From positions 45,857,692-45,921,691 of the forward strand of contig QVOM02000116.1 in NCBI GenBank assembly GCA_003586115.2: 64,000 bases of DNA, given 5' to 3'. Every line of letters begins with the position of its first letter. Position 1 is the stretch's first letter. Source of the stretch: Salvator merianae (Eukaryota > Chordata > Lepidosauria > Squamata > Teiidae). The notes under the pieces are model-generated. The model had not been told where the DNA came from, ran no database searches, and worked only from the letters and a program-made list of their open reading frames with translations. This document shows, piece by piece, positions 25,001 through 40,000 of the stretch. The translations under genes and the position numbers were made by a program.

Positions 25001-28000
25001 AAATTAACAAAATTATACAAAATCAAAACAAATAAAATAATATATTGAAAATCTCCCACCTTCCTTGCTGAACTCAGCCCCCTGACCAAATCTAGGACAT
25101 AAAAGGTTGCTAATACATGATTTCTTTCATGGAATCACATCTTGCACCATGACTTTCAGTAAGGATTGGGCTCAGAGGACTGAAAAGAACTAGTGGCTTA
25201 GCAAATGGAAAGAAAAGTGAAATTGTTTTACACTAATGTTTGGTAAGGCAGTCTTTCAGGCTGAGCGGTGAGAAAAATGTGGTAAGTAAATATGTTGAGT
25301 GGACTGGGTAGTACATGAGACAGTGGCTTGTTTCCATTTGTCTAGGCTGTCCTATTAAATGATTGAAAATGAAAAGGATTCGACCATTATAAATGTAGTG
25401 CTCTTCTGATATATCATGGTAATTATGAAAGAGCCCATATTTTCCATATGATCAAGTTTGTGCATTGGATAATGCAATTCTCATCATATTTATTCTGAAG
25501 TAAATCCTATTGTACTCAGTGGTACTTAAGAACATGGGATTAGGCTAGCTGCTCTACATGTAAAGGATAAAATGGTTTGCGTACCTTGCATATAGAAGCT
25601 ATCTGATTTGTTCTTTCAGTGGCAGTGTCTAGTAATTGTAAAAAGTATTTGAAGCACTATTTGCATATTAGTTTAAAGAAGTTAGCACCCTGCAACTCCA
25701 TGATTTATATTTGCTTGTTATTTTGACCTTAAAATTGATGGAAGGTTTTTTCCTTTAATTACCATCTAATTCTTATTTATTTATTCATTCTTGGTTAGGT
25801 TCACTTTCCCGATACAGAGAGAGCAGAATGGTTAAACAAGGTAAGGTATTATTCTGGTTCCCCAGAGGTTTTGATAGTAAAATTGTTTTTGTCACCTGCT
25901 TGTGTTAGCAGTATGTGTAATCAAAAGTTATGCATTACTGTAGTTAAGGGGGAGTAATCTTTATGAGATGAGAAAATGATAACTTCAACTGTAAAGCTAA
26001 ATGAAAAACTCAGGTTATATGATTATATGTCATAGCTAAATGCCTACAAATTGTTTTCTTTCTCAGACTGTAAAGCACATGTGGCCTTTTATATGCCAAT
26101 TCATTGAAAAACTCTTTCGTGAAACAATAGAACCGGCAGTGAGAGGAGCGAACAGCCGTCTGAGCACCTTCAGTTTTACAAAAATAGATCTGGGGCATCA
26201 GGTGAGCCTGTTCCAGACTTTGTATATTCCTATATTTGCATTCTTGTTTGAAGAGGGTCTTAATGGAATTTTGGACATACAAGTGGATAATGTATGGAAA
26301 CAGCTTTTGGCTTCAGCTTGAGCAGAATTCATGTTTTGGCAAGACTTAACCCTGGGGTTATTTTAAAAGTGAAAACAGTTTTCTGCTCTGGCAGGAAACT
26401 ATTTATTGTGTTAATAGATGAGATGTAATACTTCTCGTGAAGGAGATTTTTAAACATATCTGTGTCACCATCAATATTGGCAGCAGTGTCATGACATTTT
26501 GCTTATCATATTTCAGTTCAATGATATTATCAACTGACTTTGCATTGTGGGTGTGGAGAGTTTTTTTCTTATTAAACTTTGCTATAAATCCATAACCAGG
26601 TGCACAAGAGCATACAGACACAGACACACCCACGCCAGTCAGTTCTTCCCTTGCAGGCAGGAATGCAGAATTTCATGTAACTGAAAAGAAACTTTAACAG
26701 CTACAACCATTGAAGAACTCCCCACAAGAGTGCATTTCCTTTTCATAGGCCATTGCTTCTTAACATTAGCTAACAAAAATGTATAGCATCAGTGTCAGTA
26801 AGCAGAGGACAAAGAAAACTGATTATCAATAACAGCGATGGCCCATGATCTTAAGGGTGGCTGTTCACAGTACCTGTGTCAGTATGGAGGCCCGGAGACC
26901 CCGCGAACAGCCATGCGTGCAGGGCGTGAACACCCACCCTTAAAATCACAGGCCGTCACTGATCAGTAACAACTGTAACCTTAAGTTCAGTGGTTTTACA
27001 TTGGAAAAGAAGCAAGAGACATAAGCTGCAGCAGTCTTCATCTCTGGGGCACAGTCATTATGATTGTTGCCACCCAGCCAGCACAAATTTGCTCATGCTT
27101 GTTAAACTTCTGGTTTTGAGGGAGTTGAGGAGGGGGAAAAACAACTGTTTTTCAAAGTAGTCCTATGAAAAAAAAATAGCACTTATGCCCCACTGCTTTT
27201 TTGAAACCTTCCATTCATTCATCCCACAGGAAATGTTCATTCCTGGGTAGTTCTCATTCGCTACCCTTTCCTCAGCCCTTTTATGCTCTACTTACCTCTT
27301 AACCCTGCTCATATCAACAGTGGTAAAACTGTGGATTGCGTATTTCTGTTTTTTAAATGGCCATCCTTTCTATCTTGCTTGTGGTCGATCAGTTGCTCCA
27401 TTGCTGTTGTGGTGTTGCTATGGTGATGGAGCAACAAATGAAAGGATTACAACATGTAAACTGCTCATGTTACAGAATTTAAGCTTTTAAAAAGTCAATA
27501 CAAGTTGAATACATCTTTTCTTTTTACATTCTCCTTCAGATCAACTTGCTCTGAGTTAAAAAGTCAAAACCAAAGAACTGGTTCTAGGCAAATATTTGCT
27601 CCGCACTGAGTTGCTTGTGACCATTGAATCAATGGGGTACTTGCAGGCTGCAGTTCAAATATTAGTTCTCTGGTTAACTATAACAACAGCATAGCAGGCA
27701 TTTGGATGAAGATAATTGGGACAGAGTGTATATAAGTCTGAATAGATCTTACAGATGATTGTTGCTATGAAATTATTTCTTAGACTACGTGGAATTTATT
27801 CATAATGGCACATGCATACATTTGAAGGACCATATCTTTTGCAAATTGCATTTTTTTTAATCTGTTCATAATAGGCAGCAGTTCGAGGATGACCTTTACA
27901 TTTTAGTCCTGAATTTGATTGAAATATTAAAATGAAATCTTTACTCTAGCCCCTCAGGATTAATGGTGTTAAAGTATACACAGAAAATGTGGATAAAAGG

Positions 28001-31000
28001 CAAATAATTTTGGATCTTCAAATCAGGTAAACTTATCATAATATGCATATATTAAGAATGTCTCAATTCCTTAATTTGTATGTAGAAGTAATTTATGTAT
28101 CAGTAGGATTCTGTAAAATGATATTTTCTTTGGGAAGACTTTCTTTTAGCTCATAAAACCCTAATTAATAGTCTTGATAGTATGAATATTAAAACAAACC
28201 AGAAAACCTTTGCTGCATGCTCCTGAAACTTTACACCAGTGTCATACTATGAAAAGAGCATAACTTTAAAACCTAAGAACAGAATAAATTATAGCGAAGA
28301 ATATCTTCTTATTTATGATTGCCAGTGTCTACGTATGTTTACTTGTAATACCAAGCAGTGTTTTGGTACTATGTAGAGGATTTCCATGAGCCTAGTCTGT
28401 TGTCATTTGGTGACATGCCACCACCTTACCCTTGCCCCCTGGAAGAAGGAAGAGTTGTATTAATTTTAGTTTGATTTCCATATAGCTTTTTCAAAATTGT
28501 TTTAACTTTCTAACCCAGGGATTCAGCTCTGAGGATTGTCTGTCTGTCTGTCTATCTATGTCTATCTTCACACTAAACTCCCTGTGTGTTAGAAATAAAA
28601 GCAAATCCACTCCCTCTTAGGTGCACATGGGGGGGGCACCTCTAGGCCTTGATGGAGAAGCTCCTCAACTTGTTGTGTGTCCTGCATTACCCTCAAGCAA
28701 GATGGGATCACTTGGTTAATGGAGAACTCTGTCCTCCACTTCATCAAGGGACATTGTGGCAGCAACTTTCCTTTTTACTGTTTGTATGGGATTTAAGTGG
28801 TTATAGTAATAAGTTTAATTTGCATTTTATTTATCAGAATTTCCTTTTCAACTGCATAGGATATAGCAGGAGGAGTGAAGAAGCTTCCTTCAAGCCCCTA
28901 AAAGCTTGCATTAAACTAGGTTTTTATTTAACTGGATGCCTGGTAACCAGGCCAGTGAGTGGGTTAGAGAAGGAAGGACAGTGTGCTGTCTTCCAGCAAA
29001 AAACTAAATGAGCTGTCAGACTGAATTCCCTTTTCTCCATACCTAGCAGAGGTAGAGCAGCCTGCAGAAAGTACAGAATTCTGTCTACAGTTTTTAAAAT
29101 TGCAGACTAGTAATTTCAGTGGGCTCTTTCGTTTACTTATTTGAGATATTTTTGCACCACTTTACATTATAAAGTAGTCTTGAAGGGATATATTAAAAAA
29201 ACGCCTGGTGAAAAGCATCATTAAATAGAAGAAAAACCATATTTATAAGGCTGCGCTGTACTGTGGTTGAAGTGAATTATATGTAAGTTATACATGATCA
29301 GCTTTTGTAATGGCTCCTTCCACACATTTGGATGTGTCTCAATCATAAAGAGAGAAAGTAGGTTTTTTTGGAAACAATTATTTTAAGTGGAATGACAGGA
29401 TACAGTGTAAGTGGAAATGTAAGATACATTGTGTTTGTTATTAATGTGAAAACTTACTGTCTGGAAACAAAAACAAAATATAAATGTGTACAATAAGCTT
29501 TTGTGGTTTGAAATGGGTGCTACTTTTTGTTAGGCTATTTCTCACTTCGATGAGGGTTTCTGTTTATGTTCATGAGGCCATCATGAAAATATTTGCCATT
29601 AATCCAGGAAGTCCAAGGATCCTTTTCAAACAGCACAGGTTTTGGAAGCACTTTGAGAATATAATGTGAAGATATGTTGTGGTTCAAGAGTAGTAATAGG
29701 GGTGAACATAAAAGAGGACACCTGCTGGATCAGGCCATAGCCCATTTAGTTTAGCATGCTGTCCAAAATTGCTTCTGGGTATTCTCAAGCAGAAGATGAA
29801 TGCAATATCTTTACTTGTTCTTGCCTCCCTGCAAGTGGTCTTTAAAGGGTGACAGGGTTGTAGATCCCAGGTAAAGATTCTTCTTATAGCCTTTTGCTCT
29901 TATTGGCTTTTTAGAATAAGGTAAAACATCATAGCAATTTGTCTTTTTTGAATGCTACGAAAAAGGATCACATTAATTTTCTTGAAAGTGTTGACTGAAA
30001 ACGAAGTGTTAATGAGTAGGTTCTCAATCAATCTGCAGCATATCTGCCATGCTTAGGATCTGCAGATTAATCTGGCTGTACATACTTTACAGCCATTATA
30101 CACTTGGTGGATAAAGTGTTCTGCTTACTCCGGTCCAAACAGCAGATCATGTTTCAAACAAGCTGTATTGCAAAGACATTGGCCAAGAAATATAGGTTGA
30201 AGGGCATCAGTGTCAATGAATGGTATAGGCACAGCTAGCTAAATATTTTTCCTGTCTATCCTGTTGATTTTTATTAAGTGCTTTGATAAATTGATATTGT
30301 GCTGGATAATCTGCTCTAAAATTTAAAAAGCTGCCATGCATGTGTAGTCTATTTAGCACTTCATTAGATTTTATTACTATTTTTAATAAAGGCCCTCAAG
30401 AGTGTATTTAGGCACTTCTGATCTCAGTAAGATGACTGGTATGTTTGATTTTAAGCCGGTAGACTGTTGTTAGGATTTCTAATTATTCCACACAAGAGCT
30501 GTGATTCAAGGAAATCATTAGTAGTTGTGCGAATGATAAAATGTGTGTGTCAGTAAAGCAGTTTCTCTTCAGCTGCTTTCCCTTGCCAGATCACAGACTG
30601 CAGCTTTAAGTAAGAGTTTAACTGCATGTTGTCTGAGGGAGAATGTTGCAGAGGTCCTATTGAAGACCATGAATTCAGTCTTATCTTTCTAGAGCTGCAG
30701 TTGATTGCTTACTTAAGAGCAACAGCAATACATGTAAACCGGCATGGTAATTTTGTACACAGGAGATGAATAGAGGTGTTTACTAGGAAAGAAAGAAAAA
30801 ATCAATTTTTTGGAAAATGGGAGGAAATTACTCCTGAAGTTACAACAGCATTTCTGATGGATACTGTACTGTCATCCTCATTACTCATGGTGCTTGTAAA
30901 CATAATTTTTTTGCCCTTATGACTGTAGAATTATGTGCGGTTTTGCTTAGATTGCTCCCCATTGCTAAAGACTAGCACTTTCCTTTTTGTTTTCATATTA

Positions 31001-34000
31001 ACAGAGGTTTTCTGGTACCTTGTGAATAGTGAGCATTTATTTTAATATTTGTGATTTTATGATGTTTAGACTGTGTATGAATTATAATGCTAAAAGTTGT
31101 TTATCTTAAAGTTGCTTTGATCTGTGATTATAAATCAACTAAGTTTGACAGGTTATTTTGCTGGTAAGAATAAAGCAGCAGGGGTCTCAGAATATAGGGT
31201 GCTGATCTCCAGGTAAATGTGATCCTGCCCCTCCCTGTTTTGGCAGCAACCCTTTGCCATGCAAAGTTAGGAAAATCAAAATTTATCCTTACATATAGTT
31301 GTTTTCCCTGAAAGTTAGCTTAATAATGGTGTTTTACGTGTAGTCCTAGTAATTTTCATATCTTAGATTCATTTTAGAAGTAAAATTTAACAAATCAGGT
31401 GTTATTAATTTTAAAAAGTGGCTGTTAACAAATATTTGTATATAATATTGAAATATGTCTTTACGTTTAGTTTTGTTGGCAATTGTGAAATTGACTTGGA
31501 GATCAAGAGATACTTCTGCAGAGCTGGCGTGAAGAGTATACAGGTGACTGCTTTTCTTTTTCTTTTTCTTATCTGACATAAATTACATCCTTTACCGTCT
31601 TGACATAAATTACATTCTTTACAAATGCAAATTCTCTAAGATTCTGCTGTTCTCTGTCCATTCTAGATGAGAAACAAAACTTTAGGAATAATCTTGTTTT
31701 GTTAGACTGAATACTTAAATGTGCAAGTACTGTATTTTAATTGCTTATGTGATAACACTGCTATTTGTTATACTGGAATATGAGTTTATGCTCTGTGTTT
31801 TTTATTATTTAGATTCATGGTACAATGAGAGTTATATTGGAACCTCTGCTGGGGGACATGCCCTTAGTTGGAGCCCTGTCTTTATTTTTCCTTAGAAAGC
31901 CAGTAAGTAAAATGAAGGTCTACTCTTAAAAGTTTTTGTTACTTTAAATAAGAAAATTAGTTGTGAAAACTATTTATTATGTGTACTGGATTTTTGAGAA
32001 AAAAAATGTAGTGCTTAGCAACAACTAATTTTGACAGTCTAAGAGGAACAGAAGAATCTTCTCATGGTATCAATTTCTATATTTTTCTTTCTATTAATGT
32101 TGTCTTGGATGGAAACAATAGCCTGGATTAATCATAAAATGCATTATTTATTTATTCAGAAGTTCTGACTATAACTTGCTGTATTTTTCATATTATTCTG
32201 ATGGATGATTTCATACATGTCTACTTTTTCATAACTGGCAAAAATTCTTTCTAAGCCTGGTGGACTTTTAGGCTGGGTGGGTGCAGGTGAGGGAGTTTAC
32301 CAGGAGGAGCCAGAAGGGTCAAGCAGATGGAACTGAAAGAGTCAAGCAGGCGGAACCAGATGTCATGTGATCAAAATAACTTAATTTTTAATTTAACATT
32401 TTGACTAATTATTCTATCACTTCTCTCCTCCTCCTCCAGCATTTACTGGGCATATTGAGGTCACTGGATTACAATTAGTATAATAAAATATTTGGGGTAC
32501 ACTACCAGCATCCCATTATGACCTTCTCAAGCTTAGATCTGGTCATGAAGGATAAGGAAAGGGATCAGAATCATGATCGCAGTAGTCTTGCCCGTTGTGA
32601 TGTATGACTCTGAAAGCTAGATGCTGAGAAAGGTTTATACTACCTTTTAACTGGAGCTCTTTTCAAGGAGGCCTAACATGAGCAAAGATTCTTGCTTTGA
32701 AACTGTGGGTACTTTTTGCATACATTTGTAATTAATACGTCTATGGATGTGATTGTAGAGATAAATGGACCTAATTTAATTGCACAAGCTTGATTAATTT
32801 GTTTACCAAGTTAACAAATAATAATGCAGAGGTCACGTAATTCTACTGACATTTGTGGAAGATTATATTTTGACTTGCCCCTCCAGTTCTTAAAGATTTG
32901 TGGTATTACAAAGCCTTGAGATGTAATGTGCATTTCCGAGTTCAACCTATTTAAAGTTCTTAAAATTAAGGTGTGTCATCAAGCCTTAAAGAAAGGGAAC
33001 ACAGCCAAACTTCAAAGAACTAAAAAGAAAAATATATAGAAAATATAGTTCTTTCCTGTTGTTTACACTGACTAGCAGAAGTATAAACTAACAAAAGAGA
33101 TCTCTTGGTTATAACTACCTGTGTTTTGAAGGCATTCTCTGTGGAAACTAGCATAAAATAAAATTTAATTTTTAGGTTCTGCGTGTAGACCTTCATTTTT
33201 AAAATGTTTAGAATTGAGAATGCTGCCTGTAGATGATTATTTTGCTTGCTTTCTGTTAGTGCATTACTAGAATTTGTTTTCTTGAAACTGCAGTAGATTT
33301 AAGAAACAAAACAGTAGGACAGAGTAATATGGAAGAAAGGACTTTCTTGCTGTTTTCCAGAAAATTTTTTCCTGAAAAACCTTTTCCTTGATGGGCTGCC
33401 TAGGGCACCCAGGAACAGGAAGCAGAGGTATTTTGTGATCCCATCAAGAATTTCAACAAACTCTAGTTTCTAAAGGAGGAAGATATCTTTCTTCCTCTAT
33501 GCTAGTGAATATACATACACATGCAGTTTCTGCTGTGGGAAACCCCAAGCTCCCACCTGTCCTGAAGTGACCTTCCTGATGCTGGGCTAGCTGCTCTGTC
33601 AGTCAGGACCTTACTTTGTTTACTCGCAGCCAAGAGAGTAGCTCTTCTGACACATGTCTGGGGGAAAAACAGCATGGGGATTTAACCCACTGCTTTTTCT
33701 ACTGGACATGTATTGTGCGAGCTGCCCACTTGATCGGAACCTTACTTTCTTTGGTCCTGAAGGAGAAGCAAAGAAAATAAAGTGCCAACCAAGTGAGCAG
33801 CCACCATCTTCTTGCCTATGTGACTGGCCACTTCCTCTCTAGATGCACAACCCTTCTGCTTTTACCACCTCAGTCTCTTCTATAAGGCCTTCTCAACTTG
33901 GCCCATCACCAGAGTGCTGCCTGTCCAATACCCAGGGCTGCAATACCTGCCTGCCACAGCTCCACCAGCTATGCCTTGGCCACTTCTACTGCCAGAGCAA

Positions 34001-37000
34001 GTTTAGGTGCTCCTGTCCTCAATGGGAATGCCCATCTTTGTGCCCAAGCACAAGAAAATCTACCTTTTTTCATGTGACGCCTTGCTACCCCAGCGCCAGC
34101 AGAGTCCAAAATGCTTGCCTGAGCAGCCAAGAAAATAGCTGCCTTGGGCTTGTTCAGTTGTAAGGAGAAAGGGGAGGAGCTAAGAGGTCACATGTTCTAA
34201 ACTCGAGCTGGTGTTTGGTTGAGCTTGCTGAAATTGTGAACCAGATGAGGATTAAGTTTGGGTACTTTAGGCCAGTCATTGGCCATCATCTGACTCGAGA
34301 AATTTCTGATTGACTGAAGGGAAATGTATGCTGTTGCATACATTTGATATTGCGTTCCTGTGGGGGTGAGGCTTAGAGGGACTGGGAAATGCTGTGCTTC
34401 TACTAAGATACCACCCCTGCAATTTGACTCAGATTTGATTAATGACAATGGGTGTATCTAAATATATCTACTATATATTTACTTCACTAGGTTTTCATTC
34501 TTGTTAGTTTATTAAGCAAAATGTAACTGGAAGCTTCTGTCTCTCCCCATGTTTTGAAATCATCTGGATTGTGGGAGGGACTTGTGACAGGGCCTTCTTT
34601 GTGATAGTGCCTATGCTTCACATCTTTATCTGGAAACTATCAGTTAGTATCTGTAGGAAATGGCTAAAGATGTACCTCTGTATTCTAGCCCTCCCTTTCT
34701 ATCTCAGACAGACCTTGCCAGGATGAGAATCTGGACTTGCAACGTCTCCTGCCCATTGAACTTGAGGAGTTTTTGGGTGTGTGCAGGACTAGGGCTTGGT
34801 TAAATTAGCAGCTATCTGCAACAACTACTGTTAAGCTCCCCTGCCTTGTTCTTTCCCAGTCCCTTTTTCCTGATGGATTATGTCCTTTTTAGATTGTAAG
34901 CCTGAGAGCATGGATTTGTCTAAGATTTACTTTGTTGTCAGTTGCTCTGAGTAGGCTAAAGGATGAATTGTAAATAAATAAAATAAATATATTTGTATGT
35001 GCAAAATTCAAACTATAGAAAAGAATTAGCATTTAAGTAACAATGTGTAAGTGAAAGCATGCTCTAGAAGATCAAATGGGGTCAACGGACATGGAGAGAC
35101 TATACTGGAACCCTTTACAAATGGGGATATAGATTGACAGAAACATTTATAGAGGCATAATATTTTCTGAACCTGATCACTTTAGAAAGTGAGGTACAGT
35201 GGACATTAAACCTGTCAGACAGGAAAGATCCAAGCATAGATGAAATACTGTTGCACTTTAGAAAACGCAGCCAAAGTTTTAATAACCTTATCCTCAAATA
35301 TGAAATAAGAGATTGTAGACTGGGAAAAATCAGGGTAGGTATCTGTACCAAAGAAGGGAGATAGATACCAGATGCTGTACAAATTTCTGAACCACTATGC
35401 TAATTCCTCATGCAAGCAAAGTCTTGCTTAGGGATCTTCTAAAGAAAAATAGTGTCAAACATAGAGGAAGTAGTGTCAAACAGACAAACTAGCTTACAGA
35501 AAGCAATGGAGACACAGAACAGATAGCTAAGTAAACTAACATAAGATAGAAAATGGAAGAGGTTTCTGTTTGTTTCTTTGACTATGGCAAAGCTTTTAGA
35601 TCGTGCCTGAATGTGGAATGTAGTCAGGCTAGTGGATGTGCCAGTGACCTGATTATTCGTCCAAGATTCTTTACACTGAGCAGAAAGCTGCAGTAAAAAC
35701 GGAACTTAGACATATAGGGTAGTTCAGACACAGAAATATGATCTCTGCTGCTTCTACTGTTGTTGAAAGAGGCTGGAGATGCCTCTTATACTTCAGATAA
35801 AAATTGTAAGGTACCATTAGATAATAGCAATGTGTCACCTCTCCTGTGAAAACTTATATTATATGCTTGTTACTAGAATTTAATTGGAAGTCATTCCTTA
35901 GACTGCAAATTCCTATAAGGGCTGGGTGACTTCAGAGGGCTCTGCTCAGAAATGTGCAGCAAAGCAGAAACCTCCCTACCACCACCTAGGACCAATTTTT
36001 TAGCTAGCAAAGTGACCTGTGAATGGCGTTCTCTGTGGGTGAGCTTGAATCTTTATCTTAGCAATCCAGGTAATCCAGGGCTTAGGCCATGCACAGCGTG
36101 TGTGTCTGTTTAAAATTATAACTTCTCTGTGAGGTAAGAATTATTCTGTGTTCTTGCAAATGTTGGCATCCGTGATAATGGAGTTTGCAGGAGTGTGTGA
36201 CCCTTTAGAAGGATAGGACTGCAGTTTCTACTGTTTTGATCACTGCCTATATCTTCTTTATGACAGCTGTAGTTACAACAACTTTTTGAAGCATCACAGG
36301 TTCTCTATCTTTGGTCTGTTTTCTTTCCAAGAAGTAGAATGGAACGTTTTAGTCCTGAAAACAAAACAAAAAAACAAAAAAAATTCCCTTGCTATACTTG
36401 TCAGTTTGAGAAAATCAGAAGAAAAGGCCCATAGCCTTGAGTTAAACGTGTGTAACATAACAAAATTCCTGAATTTTCTGTGAGTTCTCATGAAATGTTT
36501 CTTCGTTTGATTAATTTTGTATGTATGTTTGTTCTCTTCATAGGGCACTGTAGGGCTCTTGGTTAAATGTTTGCTCTGTCTCTTTTTTTTTTAATCCCTG
36601 CCCTAAAATACATCCAAAACACGTGGTAAACTTGCTCTGTTCTTTTAATCAAGCTGCCTGATCCATCAGGGATGCAGGTGACTAAAGAAATTAAATTAGC
36701 TTATCTCTTTGTGCTGTTGATAGGGAAATAGCTTTTTTGTAGGAAGCTGACTAATTATTCCCTTGAGGGCAGTACTTGTTAACTTCCATAGGTATTATTC
36801 TGGGTAGACTGCTCCAACAATGAAAAAGAGAGAACTTATGCTTTTATTTTTAATGCATTATTTGAATGTGGCTTCTGTTTTACTTTAGGATCACCTCATC
36901 AATGTGATTGTTGAAATATAACTTTTTTCTTAACAAAGATAGATCAGTAAAACCTTAAAGGGGTATGTTCAGAACACTTTTTGAGTTTTGTTCCAAGACA

Positions 37001-40000
37001 GAGCAAAGCGTTGAAGAATTCTGACTATTTCATTGGAATGGCTAGCTGCTTTCAGTGACATTTTGAATATTTTAGTAAATTGTACCCCCCATCAGCTCTG
37101 AGGGTTGTATATGCCTGGTAATGATGAAATGTTTTAGCCCTGAGCCAAATCAAACTCCACAGGCATGTTCAAGGAAACTCTCTAGGAACAAGAACCCATT
37201 TTGCCCTACTGAGAAAGATTTCAGATTGTTTTTGCTACCACTGCAGCTACCACTGCAGCTTTCAGATGGTCCTTGCTACCTCTGCAGTTTTGAGCAAAAA
37301 AGAAACAGGAAGAGGAAGGTTGATTTTTTTCTGCTTTCCATGCCTTCGTGTGAGAGGAGGCTCCTTGAAGAGAACTGTTGGCCTCTTTCCCTTGGCTGCT
37401 GTGTTAATAAGAAACTTGCTATTGATCTCAAATCTCTGAGTGTATGAGAGACATATTTTCTTTTATTTTGAAAATCACCTGTGCATGTCTCCTGATGTTT
37501 TCTCTGCTGATCTGAGAGAAATAATTACCTCTTCCCCAACGGCTTTGTACACCAAAGAATTTGGAAGCTCACAGAGCTTATAGCAAGGCCTAAAAGAGGC
37601 TAGCTGAATATTCTGTGAACCCATGATTTAACATTTTCTGGTAAATCAGAAGACTATTAGAACCATTAATGAGGTTCAGTGAGCATTTTAAAGATACCTT
37701 TTTGCTCCTACATGACAACCTGGAAAAACATTTTCGTGTGTTTGTTCAGAGTTTACTATAATAGTTTTTCTATCACATAAAACTAGAGCAGCTGTAGTTT
37801 TTAAAGATAAATTTTATTAAGCTTTCTTACAGAGTGCAGAAATTATACATAAAAAAACATTTTATGTATATAAACTGTAGTTACAATTAATCCATAATTC
37901 TACATTCTTTTTGAGCAGCTGTAGTCAAACTTTTCTCAAACGTTTTCGTCAGTGACACAGAGGAGTTATTTGGCAACATGCTATGGATTTTTTCTCCTCA
38001 TATTTTCCAGTCCAATTGGCAATAATTCAGCATACTTTGCAGTCTGTATCTCTTGCTGCCGCTGATGACTATATATGGCAACAGAGCCTAAATTAATAAT
38101 TCTGAACATGCATGTCTAATGAGTTTACTTAAGCTTTCTACATCTTGTGAACCTTAGAGATTTCTGTTAGACAGCCTCCACTTTGTTCTTGCTACAGAAT
38201 GACTCATCTTGTTAAATTAAAGAAAGATAGAGTTCTGATCTCTTGTTCTGGAAAAAGTTCTCAAGATCTTTTCCTCATACCTCCTGACTCTGTGGTTGTT
38301 GGGCCTGAGATGCTTAAGGTATAGAAGCAGAGAATCACCTGTCTTTCCCCCCATCCTTTTAAGGATATAATTTATAGAGCAAAAAATATTGTGTAATGCA
38401 TGCACCTCTTTCTTCTTTTGATCCCCCAAAAGGAGTGGAAAGTGTCACTATTATGCAAATGTAGAATTATCCAAAGGTATATATTCGCAATGGTGGTGTT
38501 ATTGTTTATTGCCCATAAAGGAACCAAGGTAGGCATAATGGTTTTGATGTAACTCCATGGGAAATGGTGGACGCAAATGACTTTCATATTATCTGAATTC
38601 CTAGGCTGGCACATTTCACCACAAGATTACATTGTAATTTTTAAAAAGATGTTATTTTTAAAAAATTGCCTTTTAGGATATTGTCACATATGCTTGACTA
38701 GTAGTCTGTTACAACATAGAACAAGAACTTTAATAAATGCTGTATAGAGGTAAAGCACGGAATTTTGGAGGAATGAAACCATAAAAAGATAAGTAGAATT
38801 AAATTCATAGTTAGGTTTTAAATTATGTTTTCTGAGCAATCCAATTGGAAATGAGAGAAGACTTTTCAGAACATTTTTATTACACCTTTATAAAAGTAAT
38901 TTAAAAACTTCCTTCATACTGCTTGTGCTTTTAATAACTGAAGTTTTGTTGAGACTCTGTAAAGTTACCATACACTTCACTAAAGGCAAGAATTGCATGT
39001 TTTTATTGGCATTTATTCATTCAGCACTTGGAAGCATTTCTGTCTTCACATTTTCAGTATTTTTAGAGTGACAGATAGTGCAAAGGCACATTAAGCATGT
39101 ATTTCAACATGATGCATGCTTTATGCTATTGAATCTTGCCTTACTTTTTTTACTCCTTTGTTTGGCTTTCTTTGTATTGCCAATCAGAAAAAATGCCTTG
39201 CCAGAGTTTCCAGAGCAGTACTTTATTGACAATATCATAAATTGCTATTGATTTGGAAGGTTACTTTGTTTGGATGAAAGGATATTTAAAAACACAATTC
39301 AACATGGAATTTACACTATAAGAAGTGATGTTAATTATTCATTACTTTCCTCTTCCTTTACTCCTACTTCCTGGCAGCAATATAGAAATAGTTTATCGTT
39401 CTCTCCTTCAGGAATGGTTTTTGACTTCTCAAAATAACCCACAATGCTTCATATTCCTTAGTGGCTTTCCATCTAGTGGTTATTCAGAAAAGGCTGATGG
39501 AGCGGTATATGTGCCGAGGTTATTGCACTCTACACACAGTTAGTTAATTTTAAACAAAAGTAATTGAAAATAATTTCTGAGTTTTAAGTTTTGAATAAAT
39601 ATGGATATTAATTGGTTGCTGTAACATTATAAATGTAAGTTATTTTTACCAAATAAGAACAGAGTCCTAAAATCCTAGATGTGCTAAAATTCAGTGGCCT
39701 TTTTTGCTTACTTAGAGACAAAGAACAGCTGAGAATGTATGCCTTTATTTGCAGTGTTTACATATGAAAGAACACTGAGTAATAGTTTGCAAAAGCAAAA
39801 TATTGGAATTTTTCCACAATAAAAAAGATTGTTGTTGGAGGCTGGAATAATCTAAGTGCATTTGGACATCATGCTGTGTCAGGGGTGGATGATCTGTAAG
39901 AAGGGATTGAAATCCTTTACTTCATGTTCTACTGATCACAGCCTAACTAGTTGTCTAAGTTGAGGATGATTTTTAGCAGGAGCTTGTTTAGGCTAAAACA

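Larger units (their letters stand above)
10024..25798 (+). other. ESYT2: ESYT2 intron 1 (15.8 kb)
   Basis: Phase 0, gtgagt...ttag. The assigned repeats inside are listed separately: SINE with nested hAT, antisense LINE, tandem duplication, ggatcaggccat repeat, LINE tail, L1 insertion. The remaining parts (10150-13990, 16060-18750, 19680-20930, 21130-24940, 25145-25790) show no coding exon, no long open frame and only short low-complexity runs, such as (TA)7 near 13176 and a C run near 12331. Confidence 0.85.
25841..27949 (+). other. ESYT2: ESYT2 introns 2 and 3 (226 bp and 1.75 kb, interrupted by exon 3)
   Basis: Intron 2 is 25841-26066 and intron 3 is 26202-27949. The only assigned element is the hAT-like insertion at 26833-26961. 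The rest shows no feature. Confidence 0.85.
28027..31470 (+). other. ESYT2: ESYT2 intron 4 (3.4 kb)
   Basis: Phase 2. Contains a short TGTC/TATC microsatellite (28537-28567), a G7 run near 28630 and one ggatcaggccat repeat (29703-29850). Nothing else assigned. Confidence 0.85.

Noticed and set aside
33654..34163. Two + frames (62 and 106 codons) in a GC-richer patch of intron 6
   Set aside because: Cys/Ser/Pro-rich without a known motif, directly abutting in the same frame but separated by a stop; may be an old retroelement leader but nothing supports it.
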